The notes below the pieces were generated by a model. That model saw only the letters and a program-made list of their open reading frames with translations, searched no databases and was not told the DNA's origin. The position numbers and the translations under genes are program-made. From Cydia pomonella (taxonomy: Eukaryota > Arthropoda > Insecta > Lepidoptera > Tortricidae), in NCBI RefSeq assembly GCF_033807575.1, contig NC_084725.1, forward strand, positions 8,901,001 through 8,965,000: a stretch of 64,000 nucleotides of DNA, given 5' to 3'. This document shows, one piece after another, positions 1-12,400 of the stretch. The stretch's first letter is position 1. Every line of letters begins with the position of its first letter.

Positions 1-207
1 TTCCATCCATAATTTCAACGACTACGTCACGTGTCCGTCTTACGAATCTTCAATCTGTCGAATCTGTCGGTCACGTAACCTGTCGCGAGTTGAACATTTT
101 TTCCCCATCACAAAAAGTCCACAGCGCTAAAGAAGCTTTCACTTCAAAAATCATACAAGTCTCTCTTTTATAATCGAAGTACAAAATTCATCATCTTCCC
201 CCACCAG

Positions 208-417
208 ATCCTCCCCGCATCACGCGCATGCCGGGCGACCTGCACCTGCCCGAGCACGACAACACGAAGATCAAGATCCTGTACACCGGCGACCAGCCCG
301 CCGACGTCACGCTCACCAAGGACGGCCATGCCGTCAAGGAGTCCCCGCATCTCAAGTTCACCGTCTTCGATGATTATATCCTCATCTTCATCAAGGATAT
401 CAGCAAGGATGATATGG
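208..417 (+). CDS. bt: Projectin exon: Ig domain before the last Fn-Fn pair
   Basis: The acceptor is CACCAG at 202-207 and the donor is GTAAGC at 418. The exon enters with two bases of a split codon and leaves in phase 1. It encodes most of an I-set Ig domain: a PPRI start, a KILYTGDQPADVTLTKDG core, and a KDDMG turn that continues as GTYKITIKN in the next exon. The usual B-strand Cys and C-strand Trp are not conspicuous here, which occurs in some projectin Ig modules. A methionine at 228 is internal and is not a start codon. Confidence 0.88.
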
Positions 418-3400
418 GTAAGCTACTTGTATAATTATTAATGTAAAGCACCAGGTTGCATTGGCAGGGTCGCCATGTGACGTGAAAATGACAACTTGTA
501 TTGGTAAGAATTATAAAAACTGGAGTCGCACAACAAGTTAATAATTAAACGCAAAGACGGATTGGCAGGGTCACCATATGACGTGAAAATAAAAGCTACG
601 TGTTTTAAAATTTGCTAGGACACTAATGTAAGTGATTTACATTATGAACTGATACAATGTAACCGATTTCACTAGCATTATATTTAATACTTCTGGATAT
701 AGTAGGTGGATTTTTAGTATAATAATATTATATGGCTAAGTTCAAATGTAAAACCCTTTAACCTTCCTAACATCCTCAGAAAAATCAAACAAATAGCCTC
801 TATAAGCGCGACTTTAATGAAATGCTCCTCCAACAAACCCGTCTTGATAGACCTCAATTTTCAACAATCTACAAAAAGTATTCGTTATTTTCTCCTCAAA
901 CAGTATTTTTCTATGAAAATTACATGAAACCTTTATTTTCCCTAGGCACATACAAGATCACCATCAAGAACAACTCCGGCGAGACATCAGACACGTTCTC
1001 GGTCACTGTCACCGGCCTGCCCGGACCTCCTCAGGACCTCGTACCAAGCGATGTTACCAAGCATTCGTGCACCCTTACATGGAGACCGCCGAGCTACGAT
1101 GGCGGCATGCCTGTTACGCACTACGTCGTCGAGCGTAATGATACCTCTGGTATGTTGTATACTATAATCAATAGCGTAATATTTGTCACCGTTACAAGTC
1201 TACCCGGACCACCACAGGCCCTCGTACCAAGCGATGTTACCAAACATTCGTACACTGTCACTTAGAGACCGCCGAACTAAGATGGCGGCATGCCTGTTAC
1301 GCACTAAGTCGTCGAGCGTAATGATACATCTAGTAAGTTGTATAGTAGAATCAATAGCGTGATACTTGGCACCGTTATCCGGACCACACTTTTAGAACGC
1401 CATTTGACTTTGATCCTTATTCTTTCACTGATATGTGTTCAATTTGCTAAATAACAAAAAGTTACGTCATCCAATAGATCAAAAGCCAAAGGTATAGTAG
1501 CATTGTTTCGAGCGATGGCGCCATAACCTTTAGGTAGTAAAATGGCGCCAGTTTTCGATATTTAACAAATAAAAAAAAGCTCTATTTCCAATTCTCTTTG
1601 CTGTTACACATTACGTTGTAGAGCGTTACGATACTCCTGATAAGTTAAATACAATCTAGACACCAGTGAGATATAAAGTGAGATTTTTCTCAAGTTTATC
1701 AAATTATATCTAACTATCAAAAGATGCGACGTGCTAAAATCTCCCAGTAAACAAAGGACACTACCGTGACCGTATTATATTCTGAAATCATTTTCTTCCC
1801 ACTTTCACTTTTCTCTATATTTGTTGCAACCCAACTAGACAGCGTCCCACTTTTTTGCATTCTAACCCTACAAAATTTGTACAGGAACCTCCTGGATCAC
1901 AATCGCGTCCTCAGTCCGAGACACACGTTTCACCGTCCAGGGTCTCACGGAGGGCCAGGAGTACAACTTCAGGGTCCACGCCGCCAACGAAAACGGACAA
2001 GGACCCGCCTGCGATGCCGCTAACCCGATTAGGGTAAGTCGCTAATAAACTGATATTCATATTGTTGTTGTCCGTCTTTGACATGACTCGCAATGCATTT
2101 TGCTGGCACGAATCAGTACAAGCGTTTGTATCATATCAACATAAAAATCTTAACCTATTTTTAGATAGCGCTCCTGTAGTGGATAGTACACCGTAGGGGG
2201 ATCTGCTTACAATTACTATTTTTAATTTGATACCCATATTATATAACATTTCATTTAGAACACTTAAAATGCAATAAGATCGAACAGTTGAATGAAAGTT
2301 TATTTAAGTCTTTAAAACCAAAAATGAATGAGTGTTCCAATTATAAAATTTATTATATTTATTTATAGTGTTCCAATTGTATATATTTACGATATTACGT
2401 ACTCAATTGAACACGAATTAAATCCGTACTCTACCTCAACTACAGTAATTGCATTTTATATCACCTATTTCAGAACTTAAGCAAATATTTTTTATAATAA
2501 AATTAATTAACATTTTATTTCAAACAGGCTAAGGCACCGTTCGACCCACCGTCTGCGCCCGGCATTCCCAAGATCAAGGAAGTTGGAGGTGACTTCGTTC
2601 ACCTTGAATGGGAGAAGCCTGAAAGCGACGGAGGGGCCAGGATCCAAGGTAAGCATTTATGTTCAGTCTGGCTGAAAAGATTGTCTTCTCACTAATCTCG
2701 AAGTCTCGCATAAATCTCTCTAAAAACCTTCTCCCATATCCTACGGTTTGGGCCCAACCTAGAACAGAAAAAAGGTCATATGGAATTAGTTCGATTTCCA
2801 GAGGATATTTTCCGTCATCGAAGATCGTCGTCCGATTTAATGCCAGATATTCAATATTTTATTTTAAGTTTTTTATTTCCCTTAACCCCAGAGTAGCAGG
2901 ATGCTACATTTAACAGTGAGTTACAATTCCCTTCAAAGACAATTTCCTATCGTTCTCAGGTTACTGGATCGACAAACGCGAGGTCGGCACGTCGACCTGG
3001 CAGCGCGTGAACCCGACGCTGTGCCTGCCCAACCAGTACAACTGCTCCAACCTGATCGAGGGCCGCCAGTACGAGTTCAGGGTCACCGCCGTCAACGAGG
3101 CCGGGCCCAGCCCGCCCTCCACCGCCAGCCAGGAGGTCAAGGTCGTGGACCCGAGAGGTGAGCTTTACAATCAATTGACTTCTATGTCCAGGATGTTCAA
3201 CTGTCCAGGAAACATTGAATGATACCAGGCCACGAAATAAACCACCATTGAGGTGGACGAATCAGAATGTGCCAGGAGGGCAGCTCAACAGGGATAAATC
3301 AAAGGAATGGTGGCGTGTTGTAAAACGTATCACCAAGCAGGGCGGTATGACGCGGGGTGGAGCGTTTCTGTTCTGAACTCCCTCTGTCGAAAACCTCAGC

Positions 3401-6400
3401 CAATGGTCATATTTATAACATTTATCTGACATGGCTATTTGTACGTTACTTACAAATAGCCCTACATTTGACGTGCCCCTCCCCCGAAAAAAACGGCAGA
3501 CTGTTTTGTACAGAAAATTACAGACAAGGCGTTTCCAGTTGTTAAATCTTCCAAGATTCTGAATTAATGCCTAGTTAGAGCACGTTTAAAGTTAGTATTT
3601 TTTTTACAATTTATGTGGCATTGATATTTTTTTTCTAGCTGCCACTCCGCCGGAGATCGTAAAGCCGCTGAAGAATGCCAACTGTATCCAGTACCACAAC
3701 GCCAAGTTCACTTGCACCATCACTGGCTTCCCCAAACCGACTATCACTTGGTACAAGGGTGAGTACTGTAAAGTAAATTAAGTTACATCAATTTAAAATA
3801 TAAGTATTTTAAAAAACATAAACGGACAGACAGACGGACATGACGAATCTATAAAGGTTCCATTTTTTGCCATTTGGCTACGGAACCCTAAAAAGTGCTT
3901 CACCCAGCTAGTTTCTTAATCTTTGATTTCTTGAAGCTAAATATTACTCCAGTTAAATAAGCTTTCTACCTAAAATACTTTTAATTAATTTGCTAACCCC
4001 TTATTTTTATTCGGCGACTGTAATAGATAAACAATCTACTCACATGACACCCTAAATTTATGGATTGTACTCGTAAAATTGTCTCCATGCTCAATCATTT
4101 TACAGTATCTAAACTTCACTCTCTCAGCCATTTGATCTGAAGGGCATAATATGAACTCGTAACATTGACATCTGTTATAAATTCCAGGCGCTCGTGAGAT
4201 AACCAACGGTCCTCGTCACCGCATCTGGAGCGAGGGTGATAACCACTTCCTGACAGTTGTGGACGTGTTCGGAGAGGATGCGGACTCATACGTGTGCCGC
4301 GCTGTTAACAGAGCCGGCGCTAAGAGCACGAAGGCTGAGCTGCTTATTATGAGTGAGTATTCCTTCTGTAGACTAGAGGTCTACAGATCTTAAGTTTCTG
4401 CATCTCGTAAGGCATTGGTCTCCAGCTGATGCCTTCTGTACTTCTTTGACAGCGGGTAGTGATATTTACACACAGTGCAAGTTACATGCACGTTAGTTCA
4501 AGTGCAGTGCAAGTTAGTTGCGCATAGTGCAAGTCACTTGCATATAGTGCAAGTGACTTGCACTGTGTACAAACATCACTACCTGCTGTAGAAGAAGTAC
4601 AGTAAGTAGCAGTCGAAGTAAGTTGATGATCCTGCACAGGCTATGTGAATCGTGTAGAATAATATAAAAAGTACATGAACCCAGTTATATCTAGCGCGAG
4701 CCACACAAAACGTCGAGCAAGTAAACCACGCGACTAGAGCTCACGCGAGTAACTGTACTTGCACACTTTCTCGCGACGTGACCTACTCGAGCTACATGCA
4801 CGTTTTGCCATGTTTAAGCACTTTAAACTCAAGCCTAGTAAATTCACTTCTTAATTTCATCGAGGTCATAATGGTGTTTGCTATTGAAATTCATAAATTG
4901 TACTTCTTCTAATTTCAGCTGCGCCTAAGCTGAACGTGCCGCCTCGCTTCCGCGACACGGCCTACTTCGACAAGGGTGAGAACGTGGTGATCAAGATTCC
5001 GTTCACCGGCCACCCCGTGCCCAAGATCACGTGGGTGCGCGAGGGAGAGACCATCGAGTCTGGACACCATTACCATGTGGAAAGGAAAGGTAAGGAACTA
5101 TTACAAATCGCTATTTTCATGGATATGAAAGTTTGTTGTAAAGAAAATGTACGACAAAAATTTTGGGCGCCCGCAGGCTTCATTCAGCTCAATTCCCTGG
5201 AGTTGGAGCTGCAGGTTACTGTACGGGCAGCATTCCCACATTATTCTCCTCAAATCTTCTGTTTTTTCTGCAGAACATATGGACATCTTTAAGTTCGACG
5301 TCCTAGTTCGTTCTCTTTTAGTACATCTCTGCCGAATGTATTAAATAGCAATGCCGCATACATAATACATTCGGCTAGTAAGTGTAACCTAGTCTCCTTA
5401 TCACAGTGTGGACAAGAAGCGTCTCTACTTATGCCAAGATCAACTATTTATGCAATGTGTACATTTAAATTCTTCAATTATAGAACGTCTATAACCTATT
5501 TGGAGTTATAATATCATAGTAATAATCGGATTCTAGTTGCAGTAAAGTTTATACTTTTGTTCTCTGTTGCAGAACGTCACGCGATCCTGACGATACGCGA
5601 CGCAAGCAAGATGGACTCTGGTCCATACAGAATCACTGCCGAGAACGAGCTGGGATCAGACTCGGCTATCATCAACATTGAGATCAGTGGTAAGTAACAT
5701 TCACCTATTTCAAATGAAAAGTACACATGCTTATCAAATAGTATTATATAAAATTCCTTCCCCATCCCTAGATATATTGACTCTAAAATTTGCATCATTG
5801 ATAAAAATACATGCAATAAATATTTACTCGGATTGCTGTTTATGGATTGGATTTCAATTAGGTGAAAGAATTCAGGCTATCCTCGGCGTTGTATTCTTTA
5901 CGTTGCGTCTGTGTTTTTACGAATAATAATCTGTTGTATTTACTTTTCCCTCAGACCGGCCAGACCCGCCGCGCTTCCCAGCCTGCGACAACATCGGCGT
6001 GGACTCCCTGGCGCTCAGCTGGAAGGCGCCCGTCTGGGACGGCGGCTCCGACATCACCAACTACCTGGTCGAGAAACGGGAGCATCCCATGTCCAGCTGG
6101 ATACGCGTCGGCAATACCAGGTGACTCAGACAGAGAGGGCACTATCGGAAACTCCACGGCCCTTAGTTGAGTGACAATAAGATGAAAGTCAGTTAAAAGT
6201 TTCTGTACTGGTTGTCAAGTATCTATATCAATTAACTAAAGAGGTTGACAAATGATTAATTACTACGAAAAGTGTATTTGGAATTATACTCTATGTAGCG
6301 TGCCGTCATTTTTCCGTCAGCGGAATGACATGCACGGGCCCTGACTATTACTTTTTATTATCTTGATTCAACCTAATCTTAAACATAATTTATTTGACTC

Positions 6401-9400
6401 AGGTTCACAACGATGGCGATAACCGGCTTAGTCCCGGGCAAGCAGTACGAGTTCCGAGTGTACGCCGAGAACATCTACGGCCGCTCCGAACCCAGCGAAC
6501 CCACGGGCCTGGTGCAGACCAAGGCTGTCATCAAGAAGGAGTTCAAAAAGAAAGAATATCCTGGTAAGATTGATTTATTGTATATTTCCACTAAAGAAGT
6601 ATGTGAGCGAATACATCTACTAATATTTGCGGGGCAGCAAGCAGAAGGTTACTTTACAGATGGTACTTACTGTCGTCCCAAGGTCAGGCGAAGCCAAGCT
6701 ATAATCAAAACAATAAAAGACCGACCCTTGACTTTGAGTATTGCCATGTGATCTTTTATTTTAGAGGGGAAACTAGGCCCTGTTAAGGTAGTGCATAATC
6801 CAGTGAAAGGGAAAACTTGACTTTTAGTAGTAAACGTATTTATTAAAAACCTTTAATTCATTTAAGGCAGAGGACTAAAATGGAAAGATAAATTCTCCAA
6901 CAGCCCGATATCAAATAATCGCCTATCTAATTTAAAGTTGTTCGCCTAAATATCTTAAGAGTATGAGCGTTTTTTTTTTCAATTCCTTATTGCTACTACA
7001 CTTTTACAATTTGGTGCCGTGACCAGGATACATACTAAATTTTAACCATTTAATTTGCAACGTTGCATTTTTTGTGTATAACAACATTTTCTAAACCGCA
7101 CTCTTCTTCCAGTGGACGAAACCGGCAAGCGCATCCGCAGCAACGCCGACCACGGTCCTGTCAAGGATTACGACAGCTACGTTTTCGACATTTACAGCAA
7201 ATATGTACCGCAGCCCGTCGACATCAGCACCTGCTCCGTGTACGACAAATACGACATTCTCGAGGAGATTGGTGAGTGCTATGCTACATTACATTTTGGT
7301 TTCACTTACTCGAAATTATTTCTAAATGACTATACAGTGTTCTTGAAAATTAAGGAGGGGACGTAGATGTTTTGGCTTTGAAGTAAATGTATACCGTGTA
7401 AACCTATATACTTTTCATTTTTTTTTTTTGGTAAATATCAAATTCGCGGATATTCAGCGTTTATTTCTCCTTAATTATCGTGACAGTTTAAAATTCACGG
7501 TTAGTTTCACATATCGACCGGTATATTGACCGTGACTATCTTTTGTATTATTTATGTGCTCCCGATATTTAAACGTAGTAACATGCACCTTGTTCACGGG
7601 TAACTGAAGAAATATCGGGAGCTCAAACACAATAGGAAAGGTGATCACAGTAAATATTGTCTACGGTCGATATAAGTTTAGAGATAAATTTATACCAAAA
7701 AATAATAAAAAGGATTGAAAAAAAATTAAATTGAATGATCTTTGCAATAGTTTGAACTATGACATTCGTACGTATTATAAGGAATAATGAAATGCAGACG
7801 TAACGGAATGTCAAGAAATTTTACATTAAAGTATGTAACAGATATTTAGTAAAGTAAATTACTAGCTTATAACTTTTAACTTTAATGCGATTGTAATGTT
7901 TGATAATCTTGGAACAAACATTAAGTTATATATTATTATATGAATGCGTAAGAATAAAAAATGAATGGTAGAACTAAACATAAATTCAGAATAAGCATGA
8001 ATATAAACACTATGCTTGCCGCGAAACTAAGTGGCGAGTCAGGTCATAATGCCACCTCTTCCACTCATGGTTGGTGTTAACAAGGGTAAAGGAGATAGCA
8101 TTATGATTACAGTAGCCAGTTAGTTTTATGGTAAGTATATAAAACACTAAACCACACTCACGAACTTGCCTGCGAATAGTAACAAGTAGAACTAACAAGT
8201 AGTAAAATTTGAGTCTTACAGCTATGACTATAGAGTTGAATTTCGCAGGTGACTTCGTGAAGTGCGCGTCCAAACGGAAGGCGAGAGGTGTGTGAATAGG
8301 TCGATGTAGTGTTGCTCTATCTACGTCTCTCTCGCACGCACTCTCTTATATTATTTATTTTTATTTAGCTCTTTAAATAGCATGGTCTCAAAGATTTAAT
8401 TTTATGGAAAGGGATTAACTGATATTCTATTTCTGGTTATCAGTTGCTCCATAAGATTATTATATAGTGCATTCAAATTTTATTTATGTAAAATTATAAA
8501 TTAATTTATTAATTTTAAATTTTCAGTAGATAAAACGTAAATCTATGCACGATGTTGCGCTTATCATATTGATATATATTTATAAATAATCGTATACTTT
8601 AGAATGCGCATCTTTGTGGAATCATGAATGATTAGCACCCTATAACACATATTCATGATAATTTCTATCTATATTTAGCGCCAGCTCTTGTGAATCAATC
8701 TTAAATTCTAAAAAACGCATTACATTCTACATTTGATAGCTCTAACATGGGTCCATATTGGGTTGCATAAAAGTTTAAGTCATATCTTCGATACGCATAA
8801 CAACTTGTGTCATAATCATCATTGCGCATACAAATGAAAAGTTATATTATATTGTGTCATATATTTTTAGCCATAATATTTGATGACATACATAGCAGTT
8901 GTCATATATTTTTTGTGCATACCTAACTAACCTAACCAAAAATTTTATGCAAATTAAATTTATGACTATAAAAATTATGACATAACTCATTTATGATAAA
9001 AATCCAGTTATGCTCAGGAATAATTCTAAATAAAGATTTTTATGACTTACAATTTTAACGCAAAGTGTTATGACGATTAAAAATATGACAAATGTTGTTA
9101 TGCGACCAGAGGGAGTCCCCTCTAACATTAACTCAAATAACTGAGCATTAATAGGCCTTCAGGTTTACAAATAGTCATCATTGCGTCATCTACGATAACG
9201 GCACATTAGTGACCCACGCAAAACTGACTCCTACCACTAACACAACAAAGCACACAGTTGCATGAGGTTACGCTAATGTTGTAGGCACAGGTGCCTTCGG
9301 CGTCGTGCACCGCTGCCGCGAGCGCTCCACCGGCAACTACTTCGCGGCTAAGTTCATTCCTTGCACCGGGGCCATGGAGAAGGAACTCATCAAGAAGGAG

Positions 9401-12400
9401 ATAGACATCATGAACCAGTTGCATCACAGGAAGCTGATCAATCTACATGATGCGTTTGAAGACGATGATGAGATGGTTCTCATCTTTGAGTTGTAAGTAC
9501 TGCAATAACTCCTATTTGACTACAATTTTAAGTTTATTTCGCTGCTCAACGAATTTATTCTGAATATATAATTATTAGAAATACCGTATATTGCGTTGTA
9601 CGGAATTGAGTAAGTACAATAATATGTTAAAGATTTTCTTTCCAAATTTGATGGCCTCTAATTTATTACATTATGCATTATTCTAACGTGTATAAATAGG
9701 TTTTAAATTAAAACTTTCTTACACAACATTTCAAAATGGAACATTATATCATTGCGTATTTTTGTTGTAAAATATTTGAAAAGGCAATTACTAAAAAAAA
9801 TCTTCTTTCAGCTTGTCTGGAGGTGAGCTGTTCGAGCGCATCACCGAACCTGGCTACAATATGTCCGAGGCCGAAGCCGCGCATTACATGAGACAGATCT
9901 GCGAGGGAGTGAGACATATGCATGAACAGAACATCATACATCTCGACTTGAAACCGGAAAATGTTATGTGCCAGACGAGAACGGGCACAGACGTTAAGGT
10001 GAGAAAATAAATGAAATGTACCCTTAATATCGACAAAAATATATATCTTATGCTTTCTCAATTTTAACAAATGTAACAATACTCTATACGTCGTAATCTG
10101 TCAAACTGTTTGAGCTACAACGGATTGAAGATTAATGTGGAGATATAATATAGGTACATATACCCAAAAAAATAATTTGTATGGCTTAAAAATACTTTAA
10201 CTCATTTCAGTCCTTATACTTTGTTGCGCATATAACTACCGAAACGAAGTACAATTCTGTTTGGTTATTTCAAAATAAAATTCTTATGTATTTGGTACAA
10301 AAAAAAACATTATTTTATCTTGCAAATTTGACAAGTCAGTTGATTTTATTAATCAGCTAAATTAAAATGTTAAAAAATAATGTGTTATTTCTTTCCTCCA
10401 GATCATTGACTTCGGTCTAGCCACCAAATTAGATCCGAACGAAGTGGTCAAGATCTCAACGGGCACCGCCGAGTTCGCGGCGCCCGAAATCGTCGAGAGG
10501 GAGCCGGTTGGCTTCTACACAGACATGTGGGCCGTGGGTGTACTTTCATACGTGCTGTAAGTATTTAACTATGTTTTCTACTTCAAACTGCTTTTTTTAT
10601 ATTTCTGTCACAACAGCTTAATAGATACATATCAAGCAAAGCAAATAAGCATTTTTGTTCTTAAAGACTTCACTAAGGCCTTGGTCACAAAATAGTTTGC
10701 GTACATTTTGGATTACGTTAACTAAATGGATTATTAGTCTTCAAATGTGTGTCACTTATTATTCTTATATATTGTAACTTTTTATTAATTTTGCAAAAGC
10801 CATAGTTCATTCCAAATATCTTGAGTGTAAACGCAGGAAAAAACTTAACCGAGTCGAAATTTGGTTATACAACGCACTAAAATTCGTTCCGATAATGCTC
10901 CAAACATTTCAGCGTCAATTATATAATCTCATACAATTTGATCCGTCATCAACTTAAACATGCAGTTACAATGTGGTGCCGTGACCAGGATACTAAACAA
11001 ATTCCTTTTCAGACTCTCCGGCCTATCGCCGTTCGCCGGCAACAACGACATCGACACGCTGAAGAACGTGAAGGCTTGCGACTGGGAGTTCGACGAGGAG
11101 GCGTTCCAGCATGTCTCGGACGACGCCAAGGACTTCATCAGACGACTGCTAGTTAAGAATAAGGAGTGAGTACATTTTGTTGAGATGTTTCATATGACGA
11201 ATGTTCTATGTGTTCTAGTTATGCAGAAAACACTTTTTATATATCCTATCACCCAATCGCCACCGATATACTCCAATCGCCCAGACGCCTTTCAGAACAC
11301 GGGTCCGTCTAAACTTCTGCACCGATTTTGCAGCGACACAATATGGGAGTGCCACCAAAACCGTCAGTATAGCTTTCCGACTGGCCCTCGGATGAAAATG
11401 CCACTACAAAAGTCACATTATCATTGGATTTTTTTTAATTTATGGTAGAACTTCCACTCTCTGTCGTTTGGCACTCTGGTGCTAGCTTGGACTATACAAT
11501 CAATTGTACTTTTAACCTTTATTTTTGGATAAATTAAATCATATTTTGTCTTGGCAGGTGACTAGAAGTTAAGCTTAGATAAATATGTCGTAAAATCAAT
11601 TGCTCATTTTACTAATCTTTCTCAGAAAACGTCTAACGGCTCACGAATGCCTGCTCCACCCATGGCTGGCCGGCGACGCTACATCATCGCGCACAGCCAC
11701 CATCGAAGCCCGCAGATACGAGAAGATGCGCGACAGGCTACGCAGCCGCTACGACGACTGGGCCGGGTTCGTGCTGCCCATCGGCAGGCTGAGCGAATAC
11801 AGCAGCCTGAGGAAACTGCTCATTGAGAAGTGGAAGATCTACGATGGACAGTTCGGTAAGTTAAGCTCTAACCAGTTTAATTCAGTGCAGTAGGCTGCTG
11901 CATGAAGTCAGTTGAGGACGCCATATTATGCCCAGACATTTGCGATGCTGTGATTGTTATCATTCATTCATTCACTTTTTCTCAAAAGCGTTTTGTTTTA
12001 AAGCGCGTAGTTATAACATTGTATTTTTTGCACTTCTGTTTTTAACGATCGACTATGCGAACTGTTACTGATTGTCTTGCATTTGTGTAATAAAAGAGGT
12101 CTGAAAGCTTATATAAAAGAGTTCTTACGCCATTTTTTGAACAAGTAAATGTTCAAATTTACATAAAGTACAAGACGAATTTCCTCTTCCTAACAGACCG
12201 CAGACAAGCGGCACCACGCTTTGTGATCCGACCACAGTCCGCCTTCTGCTACGAGGGCCAGTCGGTGAAATTGTACTGCCGCATCATCGCCTGCGCCACG
12301 CCCACCGTCACGTGGTCGCACAACAACCACGAGTTGAGACAGTCCGTCAAGTTCATGAAGAGGTGAGTTACACTTTGGTGCCGTGACCAGGATACTTCGT

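Noticed and set aside
8010..8273. 87-codon minus-strand frame in the large kinase intron
   Set aside because: Hydrophobic but without a recognisable family, AT-rich, and no splice or promoter context.
11185..11448. 87-codon + strand frame between kinase exons
   Set aside because: It lies wholly in an intron, has low-complexity composition and no motif.
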